Source: Virgisporangium aliadipatigenens
Lineage (GTDB): Bacteria; Actinomycetota; Actinomycetes; Mycobacteriales; Micromonosporaceae
Assembly (NCBI RefSeq): GCF_016863615.1
Contig: NZ_BOPF01000014.1
Location: 186,001-250,000, forward strand
Direction: 5' to 3'
Length of the DNA stretch: 64,000 bases
How positions within the stretch are numbered: the stretch's first letter is position 1; each line of letters opens with the position of its first letter. The notes below the pieces were generated by a model that made no database searches, was not told the origin of the DNA, and saw nothing but the letters and a program-made list of their open reading frames with translations. Below, in pieces: positions 49,369 through 57,700 of this stretch. The position numbers were made by a program, and so were the translations under genes.

Positions 49369-51159
49369 CTACGGCGTCCGGCCGAGGATGCGGGCCTCGA
49401 TCGGGCCCGGGACCGCCATCGCCCAGCGCACCGCCTCCCGCGGCACGACGGCGCCGATCATGTCGCCGCCGATGCGCACCAGCCAGTCGGCCGTCGTGCC
49501 GAGCCCCAGCGCGGCGCCGGCGAGTACCGCCTCCTCGTCCCCGACCCGCGTGAGCAGCGCGAGGTCCGCGCGCGACAACAGATCGACGTCCGCCGCGGTG
49601 ATCCGGTCGCGGAGCATCACCGTCGTGCGCCATTGCGCCTGTTCCAGTGGAACGTGCGAAGCGGCCGGCCCCGGCGCGTCGACCAGCACCAGCTGCGGGC
49701 GTACCGGGGTGGCCGGCGGGGCCTCCGCGGCGCGGCCCGGTGCCAGGACCGTGATCGCGGTGCCGATGCCCCGGAGGAACGCGTCCCACGCCTGCGGTCG
49801 CGCCGTCTGGAGATACAGCCGGGCCCCGGTGGCCACCGCGCGCAGCGCCACGAACTGCGCCCGGTGCGGCTCGCCGACCAGCACGACGCGGGTGGGCGAG
49901 GACCGGAACAGCGCGATCGTCACCGGGCCGCCGTGCCGGTTGGTGCCGAGCACGACGCCGGCGCCGCCGGTCGGCAGGTCGGCGGGGCCCTCCGCCGGGC
50001 CGGCGCGGTCCAGGGGATCGGTGCCGCCGAGCGGCAGGGTGGCGGCCAGGCCGGACGGGTGCGCGCCGTCGAGCCGGCGCAGGCCGACACCGGCCGCCAC
50101 GAGGCGCTGCCGGACGGCGCTGACGGCCGCGGCCAGTTCCTCCGGGCCGGCGGCGGCGATCCGCAGGGCGGCCTCGTGGCGTTCGTGTTCGACGGCGAGG
50201 GCGAGGGTGACCGCGCAGCCGGGCAGGTCGAGCAGGCGTGCGGGGAGGCTCTGTGCGCCCCGCGCGTGGTCCTCGGCGGGCGGGCCGTCGCGCCGGTCCG
50301 GCTGGTCGAGGGCGTCGAGGCGGAAGGTCACCTGGCGCAGGCCGCCGACGGTGAGTTCGGGCCAGCGTTCCAGGGTGGGGGCGGTCGGGTCGTGGTGGGC
50401 CAGCTCGGCGAGGAGACCGGGGACGGCGCCGGGCGCGACGAGCGTGGCGGTCAGTCCCGCGCGTTCGAGCCTGCGGCGGATCCGGCGCACCGCGCTGACC
50501 AGCGAACGCCGCAGCACGTCGTCCCCGGTCCCCACCTCCCGGCGCACCTGAACGGCCACCAGCAGCCGCCGGTACGAGGCGACCCGCCCGCCCGTGAACT
50601 GCCGGTAGGCGGCGGCCGCGGGGCCGTCGGCGGCGCCGGGCGGCGGAGCTGACACCGTTCCCACGATCAAACGAAGACGCGTGGCCGGGAGGTCCGGATC
50701 TACGTGCGGCAGGAGACTGCCCAAAGCCGGCATCGCCGGGCCGGGATCGCCGAACATGGCGCCGGGGTCGCCGACGGCGATGATCGCGGACGGACCTCCC
50801 GCGTCGTCGGTCACCGCGACCGGCTGCCCGTCCAGCTCGACCGTGGACGGTGTCCCGTCGGGCAGGGCGACTACCCGCCGGCGGCCGGCGTACCGCAGCC
50901 CGAGCAGCGCCCACTCGAACGCCCACCGGCCCCGCACCCGGACCAGCGCGAGCAGCACCACGGCGAGCGCCACCGGTGTCGTGAACGCGACGGTGGCCGG
51001 CCCGAGCTGCCACGCGGCGAGCACCGTGAGCGCGGCGGCCTCGACTGCGATGACCTGGCCGGTCGGGCGTCCGGCCAGAGATTGTGCCGGCGGGCGGCGT
51101 GGTCCGGGCGTGGCCTGGAGGGCTGGCGTGCGGGGTCCCGGCGTGGCTCGTGTGGCCAT
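49369..51159 (-). CDS. eccE: Type VII secretion protein EccE
   Basis: A 596-residue membrane component of the ESX secretion channel. Two N-terminal helices (about residues 36-75) are followed by a long cytoplasmic domain of the EccE type, including FEWALLGLRYAGRR and the actinobacterial stretch YRQFTGGRVASYRRLLVAVQ. Non-mycobacterial EccE proteins are long and poorly conserved, as here. It is transcribed divergently from eccB (69 bases apart). eccC and eccD are missing from the window. Confidence 0.85.
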   Translation of the reverse strand: MATRATPGPRTPALQATPGPRRPPAQSLAGRPTGQVIAVEAAALTVLAAWQLGPATVAFTTPVALAVVLLALVRVRGRWAFEWALLGLRYAGRRRVVALPDGTPSTVELDGQPVAVTDDAGGPSAIIAVGDPGAMFGDPGPAMPALGSLLPHVDPDLPATRLRLIVGTVSAPPPGAADGPAAAAYRQFTGGRVASYRRLLVAVQVRREVGTGDDVLRRSLVSAVRRIRRRLERAGLTATLVAPGAVPGLLAELAHHDPTAPTLERWPELTVGGLRQVTFRLDALDQPDRRDGPPAEDHARGAQSLPARLLDLPGCAVTLALAVEHERHEAALRIAAAGPEELAAAVSAVRQRLVAAGVGLRRLDGAHPSGLAATLPLGGTDPLDRAGPAEGPADLPTGGAGVVLGTNRHGGPVTIALFRSSPTRVVLVGEPHRAQFVALRAVATGARLYLQTARPQAWDAFLRGIGTAITVLAPGRAAEAPPATPVRPQLVLVDAPGPAASHVPLEQAQWRTTVMLRDRITAADVDLLSRADLALLTRVGDEEAVLAGAALGLGTTADWLVRIGGDMIGAVVPREAVRWAMAVPGPIEARILGRTP

Positions 51160-51228
51160 CGTGTTCCCCCCGCGTAGTCGGTCGGGCGCTTATCGTAGGC
51201 GGCGTTCGGCTCGCATGGGGAGGCGTCG

Positions 51229-52599
51229 ATGCCGTCTCGCTCGGATCAGCTCCACTCGTACCAGTTCGCGATGCAGCGGGTGGTCTCGGCGCTCATGGCC
51301 CGCGAGACGGATCCGGCGCGCCCACCGATGCGTCGCGCCGGGACCGCGCTCTTCGCGGGACTGCTGGTGGCGGCGCTGACGCTGGCCGGGTTCGCGGTGT
51401 GGGGGCTGCTCCAGCCGGGCGGCTCGACGAGGTGGCGCGACGGGCGTTCGGTGATCGTCGAGAAGGAGAGCGGCGCCAAGTACGCCTATCTCGACGGGCG
51501 GCTGCACCCGGTGGCCAACTACGCGTCGGCGCTGCTCATCGTGGGTGCGCCGGCCACCGTTCAGGTCGCGCGGCGGTCGTTGGCGGGCGTGGCGCGCGGG
51601 GCGCCGCTCGGGATCGTGGGCGCGCCGGACGCTGTCCCTCGAAAGAGTGATCTGCTGCGCGGGGCGTGGCAGGTGTGCAGCCGTTCCGAGGGGGCGGGGG
51701 TGCGCTCCGTGGTGCGGGTCGGCGCGCCGGCCGGCGGTGGGGAGGCCCTCGGCGACGGCGGATTGCTGGTGTCCACTCCGGACGGCGGCGTTCACCTGGT
51801 GTGGCAGGGGCGCCGGAGCAGGCTGCGGGAGCCCGAGGCGCTGCGCGGCATCCTCGTGTGGGGCGCGCCGGTGCCGGTGGCGGCCGCGTTCGTCAACGCG
51901 TTGCCGGCCGTCGCCGACCTCGCGCGGGTGCCGTTGTCGGGGCGTGGGCGTTCGTTCGGGTCGGTCGCGGGTGCGCGGGTCGGGCAGGTGTTCCTGGTCG
52001 ACGGCCGGCAGCACGCGGTGGCGCTGCAGGAGGGGCTGGCGCCGGTGACGGCGTTCCAGGCGGCGCTGCTGCTCGGCGATCCGGCCACCGTGGAACTGGT
52101 CGGCCAGAAGGCCGCCACCCCGCTCTCGGCGGGCGAGTACGCCGCCGTGCCCCGCACGAGCCTCCCGGGGAACTGGGCCGGGCTGCCGGTGGCGCCGCCG
52201 CGCCTGGCGGAACCGCCGGTCGGTGCGGCGTTGTGCGCGGTGCCGGAGGGGGAGGTGACGGTCGGCGCGTCGGTCGCCGGTGCGTCGGCGGTGCGGTCCT
52301 CGGCGGGGGCTTCGTCGGCTGCGGCGCCCTCGGCGGGGGCGTCTTCGGCTGGGGCCGATGAGGTTTTCGTGCCGCCGGGGCGGGGTGTGCTGGTGGCAGC
52401 CGTGGCGTCGGCGCAGGCGCCCGGCGGGGCCCTGTACCTGGTGACCGAGTCGGGTGTGCGGCACGCGGTGCCGGCCGAGGCGTTGCCGGCGCTCGGCTAC
52501 GACGGTGTGACACCCGTGCAGGTCCCGGCCGGGGTGCTGGCGCTCCTCCCGTCCGGCGCCGCGCTCGATCCACAGGCGGCTAGAACGCCTTTGCGGTGA
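51229..52599 (+). CDS. eccB: Type VII secretion protein EccB
   Basis: A 456-residue ESX membrane component. The N-terminal cytoplasmic signature is SRSDQLHSYQFAMQRVVSALM, followed by one transmembrane helix (about 35-58) and a large extracytoplasmic repeat domain with the family phrases YAYLDGRLHPVANYASALLI and RVGQVFLVDGRQHAVAL. An Ala/Ser repeat (about 345-380) interrupts the periplasmic domain. A strong GGGGAGG precedes the ATG. EccB shapes the cell-wall face of the channel. Confidence 0.92.
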   Translation: MPSRSDQLHSYQFAMQRVVSALMARETDPARPPMRRAGTALFAGLLVAALTLAGFAVWGLLQPGGSTRWRDGRSVIVEKESGAKYAYLDGRLHPVANYASALLIVGAPATVQVARRSLAGVARGAPLGIVGAPDAVPRKSDLLRGAWQVCSRSEGAGVRSVVRVGAPAGGGEALGDGGLLVSTPDGGVHLVWQGRRSRLREPEALRGILVWGAPVPVAAAFVNALPAVADLARVPLSGRGRSFGSVAGARVGQVFLVDGRQHAVALQEGLAPVTAFQAALLLGDPATVELVGQKAATPLSAGEYAAVPRTSLPGNWAGLPVAPPRLAEPPVGAALCAVPEGEVTVGASVAGASAVRSSAGASSAAAPSAGASSAGADEVFVPPGRGVLVAAVASAQAPGGALYLVTESGVRHAVPAEALPALGYDGVTPVQVPAGVLALLPSGAALDPQAARTPLR

Positions 52600-52725
52600 T
52601 TGGCCCGAAGTTATCCACAGGAACGAACTGGGGCTGGTGACTCCGGTCGATTTCTTACTAGCGTCATCGCATCGACAGCCGGCACATCCATGATTACTTA
52701 CCGCTGAGGATGAGGGAGGTGGACC
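52600..52725 (+). other. Intergenic region before the WXG100 pair
   Basis: 126 bases. It has one perfect DnaA-type box TTATCCACA (52611-52619), an AT-rich patch around 52650-52660 that could be a promoter, and GAGGGAGG as ribosome binding site for the first WXG100 gene. Confidence 0.35.
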
Positions 52726-53046
52726 GTGGCTGTTTCGCAGACCGATCTTGACTTGATGCAGCTCACCGCGAAGAAGTTCGACGACATCAACGCTTCGCTC
52801 GACGGCATGCTGAGGAGCCTGCTGTCCGAGCTGGAGGGGCTGCAGAGCCAGTGGACCGGTGCGGGCGGACGCTCGTTCGGCCAGGTCAAGCAGCAGTGGG
52901 CGGCAAGCCAGCGGGAGATCCACCGCAACCTCTCGGAGACCGCCGACGCCGTCCGCACGGCCGGGGTCTCCTACTCGGCGACCGACACCGATGTCGCCGG
53001 CCGCATGGGCCCGATCGGCAACAACACTCACGACCTGCCCATCTGA
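52726..53046 (+). CDS. WXG100-family ESX substrate (1)
   Basis: A 106-residue helical hairpin protein. The turn motif W-x-G is Trp43-Thr-Gly45, and the secretion signal YxxxD/E is Tyr83...Asp87. Such proteins are secreted as heterodimers by type VII systems. The C-terminal 20 residues after the signal (GRMGPIGNNTHDLPI) form a tail. It is followed by a second WXG100 gene after 23 bases, so the two products probably pair. Confidence 0.92.
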   Translation: MAVSQTDLDLMQLTAKKFDDINASLDGMLRSLLSELEGLQSQWTGAGGRSFGQVKQQWAASQREIHRNLSETADAVRTAGVSYSATDTDVAGRMGPIGNNTHDLPI

Positions 53047-53069
53047 CCCGACCGCGGAAGGAGAAGACC

Positions 53070-53363
53070 ATGCCCGATCCGATGCTTAGGGTCGACTTCG
53101 GTGCGCTTCAGCACGCCAGCGACTCGATCAACACGGCACTTCGCCGGTTGCGCGGCGACCTCCACCAGATCGAACGCGAGGCGGCTCCGCTGGTGGCCAC
53201 CTGGGAGGGCGACGCGCAGCAGGCCTACTACGCGCGCCAGCAGGCGTGGACCAAGGCGGCGGACAACCTCGCCGGGATGCTGAGCGACATCAAGGGTGCG
53301 CTCGACCAGTCGGCGATCGACTACGCCACCACCGAGCGGGACAACAGGAACCGCTTCATCTAG
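53070..53363 (+). CDS. WXG100-family ESX substrate (2)
   Basis: A 97-residue partner of the preceding protein. Trp45-Glu-Gly47 is the turn motif and Tyr85...Glu89 a YxxxE secretion signal near the C-terminus. Both members of the pair carry a YxxxD/E signal, whereas in the classical EsxA/EsxB dimer only one is needed. GGAAGGAG precedes the ATG. Confidence 0.92.
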   Translation: MPDPMLRVDFGALQHASDSINTALRRLRGDLHQIEREAAPLVATWEGDAQQAYYARQQAWTKAADNLAGMLSDIKGALDQSAIDYATTERDNRNRFI

Positions 53364-53479
53364 CCGCGGGACCGGGGGAGCGCCGGCGTTCTGGCCTTGG
53401 GCCGGGCGTCGGCGCTTTTGCTGTGTCCGGGGATCGTCGGCGGCCGGGTTGTCGGGCAGCCGGAGGGCCGTGGGGCGGG

Positions 53480-54646
53480 TCAGCGGAGGCGGGGGATCAC
53501 CGCGCCGGCGAGCAGGAGGGCGAGGGCCGCTGACAGGGCCAGCGCCGCGAGCTTGTACGCGCGGGTGCGGGCCGCGGACTCCGCGTGGGCTACGGCTGCC
53601 GCGGCGGGATCGCGGCCCGCGGGCGGGAGCGGGGCGGCCTTCGGTGGAGGTTCGTTGCGCAGCTGGTCCGTGACGGCGCGGTAGGGGTTCAGGACGCCCG
53701 AGCCGTAGCCGGTCCCGGCCGCCGGCGGATCCGTGGTGGCGAGGAGGCGCGCGGCCACCTGGTCGGCGTTCAGGGTGGGGTGGTACTGGCGGATCAGGGC
53801 CGCGGTGCCGGCGACGAACGCCGACGCGAAGCTGGTGCCGGTGCGCCGGCCGTACCCGCCGCCGGGCGCCGCGGCCACCACGTCCGCGCCCGGTGCCACC
53901 AGATCGACATAGTCGCCGACCTGCGACTGCGGCACGCGGCTGCCGTCCTGTTGGATCCCGCCGACGCCGATCACACCCTCGTACGCCGCCGGGTACGGGC
54001 GGGGACTGCCGGCCTCCTGACGGTTGCCCGCGGCGGCCACCAGCACGACATCCCGCGCCCGTGCGAACCGGACGGCCTCCCGCAATGCCGGATCGTCCAC
54101 CTCCGTCGTGAGCGACAGGTTGATGACGCGGGCGCCCAGTTCGACCGCTTGGCGCAGCGCTCCGGCGATGGCCGCCACGGTGACCGTGCGGGCGTTGGTG
54201 GTGTCGGTGCCGTCGAGGCGTTCGGTCACGCGCACCGGCAGGATCGTCGCGGCGGGCGCGACACCTCGCAGCGGCGCACCGGACTGCGGGCGGGCGGCGA
54301 TGAGGCTGGCGACGGCCGTTCCGTGGCCGACGCAGTCGAGGCGACCGCCGGTGCCGGCGTCCAGCAGATCCAGCCCGGTGCGCACCGCCGGGGCCAACTG
54401 CGGATGGGTGGCATCCACCCCGGAGTCCACGACCGCCACTACTATGCCGGTGCCGTCGGCGAGGCCGTTGAGGCGTTCGAGGTCGAACCGGCGCTGTGGC
54501 CAGGGCGGATCGGAGGCCACCGGCGGGGCGCTGCCAGCGGCGGGGCAGGCTGGTGCGGCGTTCGACGGAATGGAAAACGAGATCAGGGCGACCGGACCGA
54601 CAACCAGGAGTCCGGCGGCCATGGCGGTGGCGCGAGCCCAGCGCAT
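53480..54646 (-). CDS. mycP: Mycosin MycP, type VII-associated subtilisin-like protease
   Basis: A 388-residue membrane-anchored S8 serine protease. Signal peptide 1-31; catalytic triad Asp74 (VVDSGVD), His108 (GHGTAVAS) and Ser272 (GTSFASAF), with Asn208 in AAAGNRQ as oxyanion residue; a Pro/Ala linker; and a C-terminal transmembrane helix (about 362-385). This is the mycosin plan. GGGGAGG supports the ATG at 54646; the frame stays open 21 codons upstream. MycP stabilises the ESX complex and processes substrates. It is transcribed toward the WXG100 genes. Confidence 0.92.
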   Translation of the reverse strand: MRWARATAMAAGLLVVGPVALISFSIPSNAAPACPAAGSAPPVASDPPWPQRRFDLERLNGLADGTGIVVAVVDSGVDATHPQLAPAVRTGLDLLDAGTGGRLDCVGHGTAVASLIAARPQSGAPLRGVAPAATILPVRVTERLDGTDTTNARTVTVAAIAGALRQAVELGARVINLSLTTEVDDPALREAVRFARARDVVLVAAAGNRQEAGSPRPYPAAYEGVIGVGGIQQDGSRVPQSQVGDYVDLVAPGADVVAAAPGGGYGRRTGTSFASAFVAGTAALIRQYHPTLNADQVAARLLATTDPPAAGTGYGSGVLNPYRAVTDQLRNEPPPKAAPLPPAGRDPAAAAVAHAESAARTRAYKLAALALSAALALLLAGAVIPRLR

Positions 54647-54741
54647 GATGCCTCCCCGGCGACATGATATCGATGGGGATGCCGGGTTCGGTGTCCTGCA
54701 CGGGAGCATCGCAGCGGACGCGCTCCGGAAGGTAGGTTAAG

Positions 54742-57700
54742 GTGCGCGCACGCACAGAGAGCGGCGAGCCCTGGATGAGCCGGAAGGGGGTGGCCGTGGA
54801 CGGTTGGGCCCCGGCCACCGAAGCCGAGGCGGTAATGCGCGAGGTGCTGCGCGCCGGAGACCAGGAACAGTACTTCCGGGTGCTCGCGCGCATCGAGCTG
54901 TTGCTTCCGATCTCGGCCGATTCCGCAGGTAGACGCTCTCCCGGCTGGGGTACCTGGTCGTCGGACGGGCGCACGCACGTGCTGGCGTTCTCGTCGCCGC
55001 AGTCGATGCGCACCTGCCTCGCCGAGCATGCGGGCAGCTATCGGACCATCGCTTTTCGTGATCTTGCCATCCAGTGGCCCAATTCAGAGTGGTGGCTCGC
55101 GGTCAACCCAGGTCTCCCGATCGAGGGATATCTGCCGGCCTGGTTCGTTTCGCAGATCGGCCGCGGGGACGTGCGGCTGCCGGGGCGCGGGATGGGTTCC
55201 CGGGCGCGGATGGAGCACGCCAGCAACCTGCGGGCGCGGGGAGCGGCTCAGGTGCCGCGCCGGCCAAGTCAGGCCAGTCCGGTGCACCTCGGGCCGCGGC
55301 CCGAACGGCAGGGTGGCGCGGCTGCGGCGCTCGGGCCGGGGCGGGGAGCGCCTGGTGGGCCCGGTGTTCCGGGTCCCGGTGTCCCTGGTTCCGGCGGTCC
55401 TGGGGGTCCGGGGTCCGGCGGACCCGGCGCACCTGGTGTGCCGGCGGGTCCCGTGGTGCCGGGTGTTCCCGCACGGCCTGCCGTGGTGGACGGGACCGTT
55501 GTCGGGCGGCCCGCGGTGGAGGCTCCCGGTGCGCCGGTCGGTCCCGGGGTCCCGGTCGGGTTGGCCGGTGTCGAAGGGCCCGGTAGTCCTGGTGGGCCGG
55601 GGCGTGCTGGTGGATCTGGGACATCCGGTGGGGCCGGAATTTCCGGTGCCGGGGTGTCCGGTCCGGCGCCCGTCGGTGGGTCCGGCGGCGGCAATGGGCC
55701 CGGATTCGGTGGTCCTGCGGCCCGGCCCGGCTCCGGTGCAAGTGGTGGGGCCGCCGGTGGAGTTGGGGGCTCCGGGAGCGGTGCGCCCACTGGTGGCCGT
55801 GAGGGCTTTGCGCCGCCAGGTGTCGGCGGAGGTTTCGGTGGCTCCGGGGGCGGTGCTTCCACCTCTGGTGGTCCTGCCGGGCCGGCGCGGCCCGGTGATG
55901 CAGGTGCTTCCGGCGGGCTCGGTGCTTCCGCCGGTGGCCACGGGGGCTTTGCGCGGCCGGGTGCCGGTGGTGCTCCTGGTGTTGGTGCTGCTTCCGGTGG
56001 AGCCGAGGGGTTTGCGCGGCCCGGTGTCGGCGGTGCTTCGAGTGGGCCGGGTGGGCTGCCGAAGCGTCCCGCCGGGCCGGGAGTCGGCGGTGCCGGCCGC
56101 ATGCCCGGCGGCGAGGGCGCGCCGGGCGGGCCGGGCTTCGGTGCCGGTCAGGGACTTGCCGGTGCCGGCGCGAGCGGTGGCGCCGGTGGCTTGACGGGAC
56201 CCGGTGGGCACAGCGGGTTCGCCGGATCCGAGACCGGTGGTCAGAGCGGGTCCGGAGGACCTGCCGGCGGTCAGGGCGGGGCCGGATTCGGGCGGCCCGG
56301 TGGTACCGAGGGCATCGGTGGTGCCGGTGTGCCCGGCGGGCCCGGTGTCGGTGGTCGGCCGGGGATGCCCGGTGCGCCGTTCGGGCGGGGGGCGGATATC
56401 GCTGCCGGACCCGGCGGGTTGCCGCGTCGGCCGAGCGACTCCGGTGGTCGTCCGGGAGCGGGCGATCCCGGCTTCGGCCGTCCCGGGGAGCCCGGGGGGA
56501 GCCGGCCGGACGCGGGTGCGCCCGGCGACGCCGGTTTCCGTGGGCGTCCCGGTGCCGGTGGCGAGCCCGGGTCCGGTGAGGCGCCGGGGCCCGGCGATCG
56601 TTCCGGGCTGCTGCCGAACGGACGACCCGAGGGACTGCCCGGCCGGCGGCCCGGCGATCGGCTCGGCACGCGCCCGAGCACACTCCCGCCGGCGCGGCCC
56701 GAAGGCGGGCCGCTCGGACGGCGTGAAGGCCTGATCGGCGGCCGGCCGCCGGGTCAGGAACAGGCGCCACCCGGCGTTCCGATGTCTCCCGCCGCATCGG
56801 CGGCTGCCGCGGCGCCGGCACCCGAACGGGACGCACCCGGCCGGTTCGATCGTCCCGACGATCCCGGTCGAGAGCGCCGCATCTTCGATCGCCCGGAGTC
56901 CGCTCCGCCCGCCCCGGAACGCTCGGGTCGGCTGCTGTTCGACCCCGCCGACCAGTTGCAACCGCCGCCCGAGCGGCCACTCTTCGAACGGTCGATCTTC
57001 GGGCCGCCGTCCGGTACCGCGCGCCCCGGGGGCACTCGCGATCATCACGAGCAGACCGGTTCGCGTCCCACGTCGCCGGCCGTCGGACGGGGCGTCGCGC
57101 CGGTGTCGCCCGGTGGCACGTCGGCGTTGCCGGATCGGCCGGTCTCACCGGCGCGGCCGCCCGCAGACGAGCACATGCCCGAGGACGCGCCGGTCACCGG
57201 TAGCGGGCTGGGGCTCGGTGCGCGGCTCGCGGAGTTGCAGGCGCTCGGTGGGCAGTTCGCCGTGCAGCCGGTCGACGCGCCGGAGACCTCGCCGTCGGCC
57301 GCCAGGTCCGGTGAGAGTTCGTCGCGGGGGATGTGGGAGCCGAAGGTGCCGGCCGTCGTCCCGGACTACTCCGAGGACGAGCCGCCGTCGCCCGCGCCGG
57401 ACGCCGAGAGCGTTCCGCCTTCCGCCGCGCGGGGTGGTTCCTTCTTGAACGCCGCCGCGGCCCCGCCGGCCGAACGCGCCGGCGCCGATCCGGGTGGACC
57501 CGACCGGCCGCGGCTCTACTCAGGGCCCGGCGGGCTGGTGGCCGGTGAGGACTACGACGTTCCGCTGCGAAGGCCGCAGGAGGGCGAGCCGGTCGAGGAC
57601 GCGGCGGCTCTTGCGCCCAACGGGTTCGACCAACTGCTGGACGACGAGTGGCGCGCCGGACGCACGCTGCGATCGGCGGAGTCCGGCGGATACGCGCCGG

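Noticed and set aside
49600-51013. Long frames opposite and beside eccE as separate genes
   Set aside because: Arg/Pro/Ala-rich composition of wrong-frame translation and no recognisable domain; the eccE frame has proper membrane helices.
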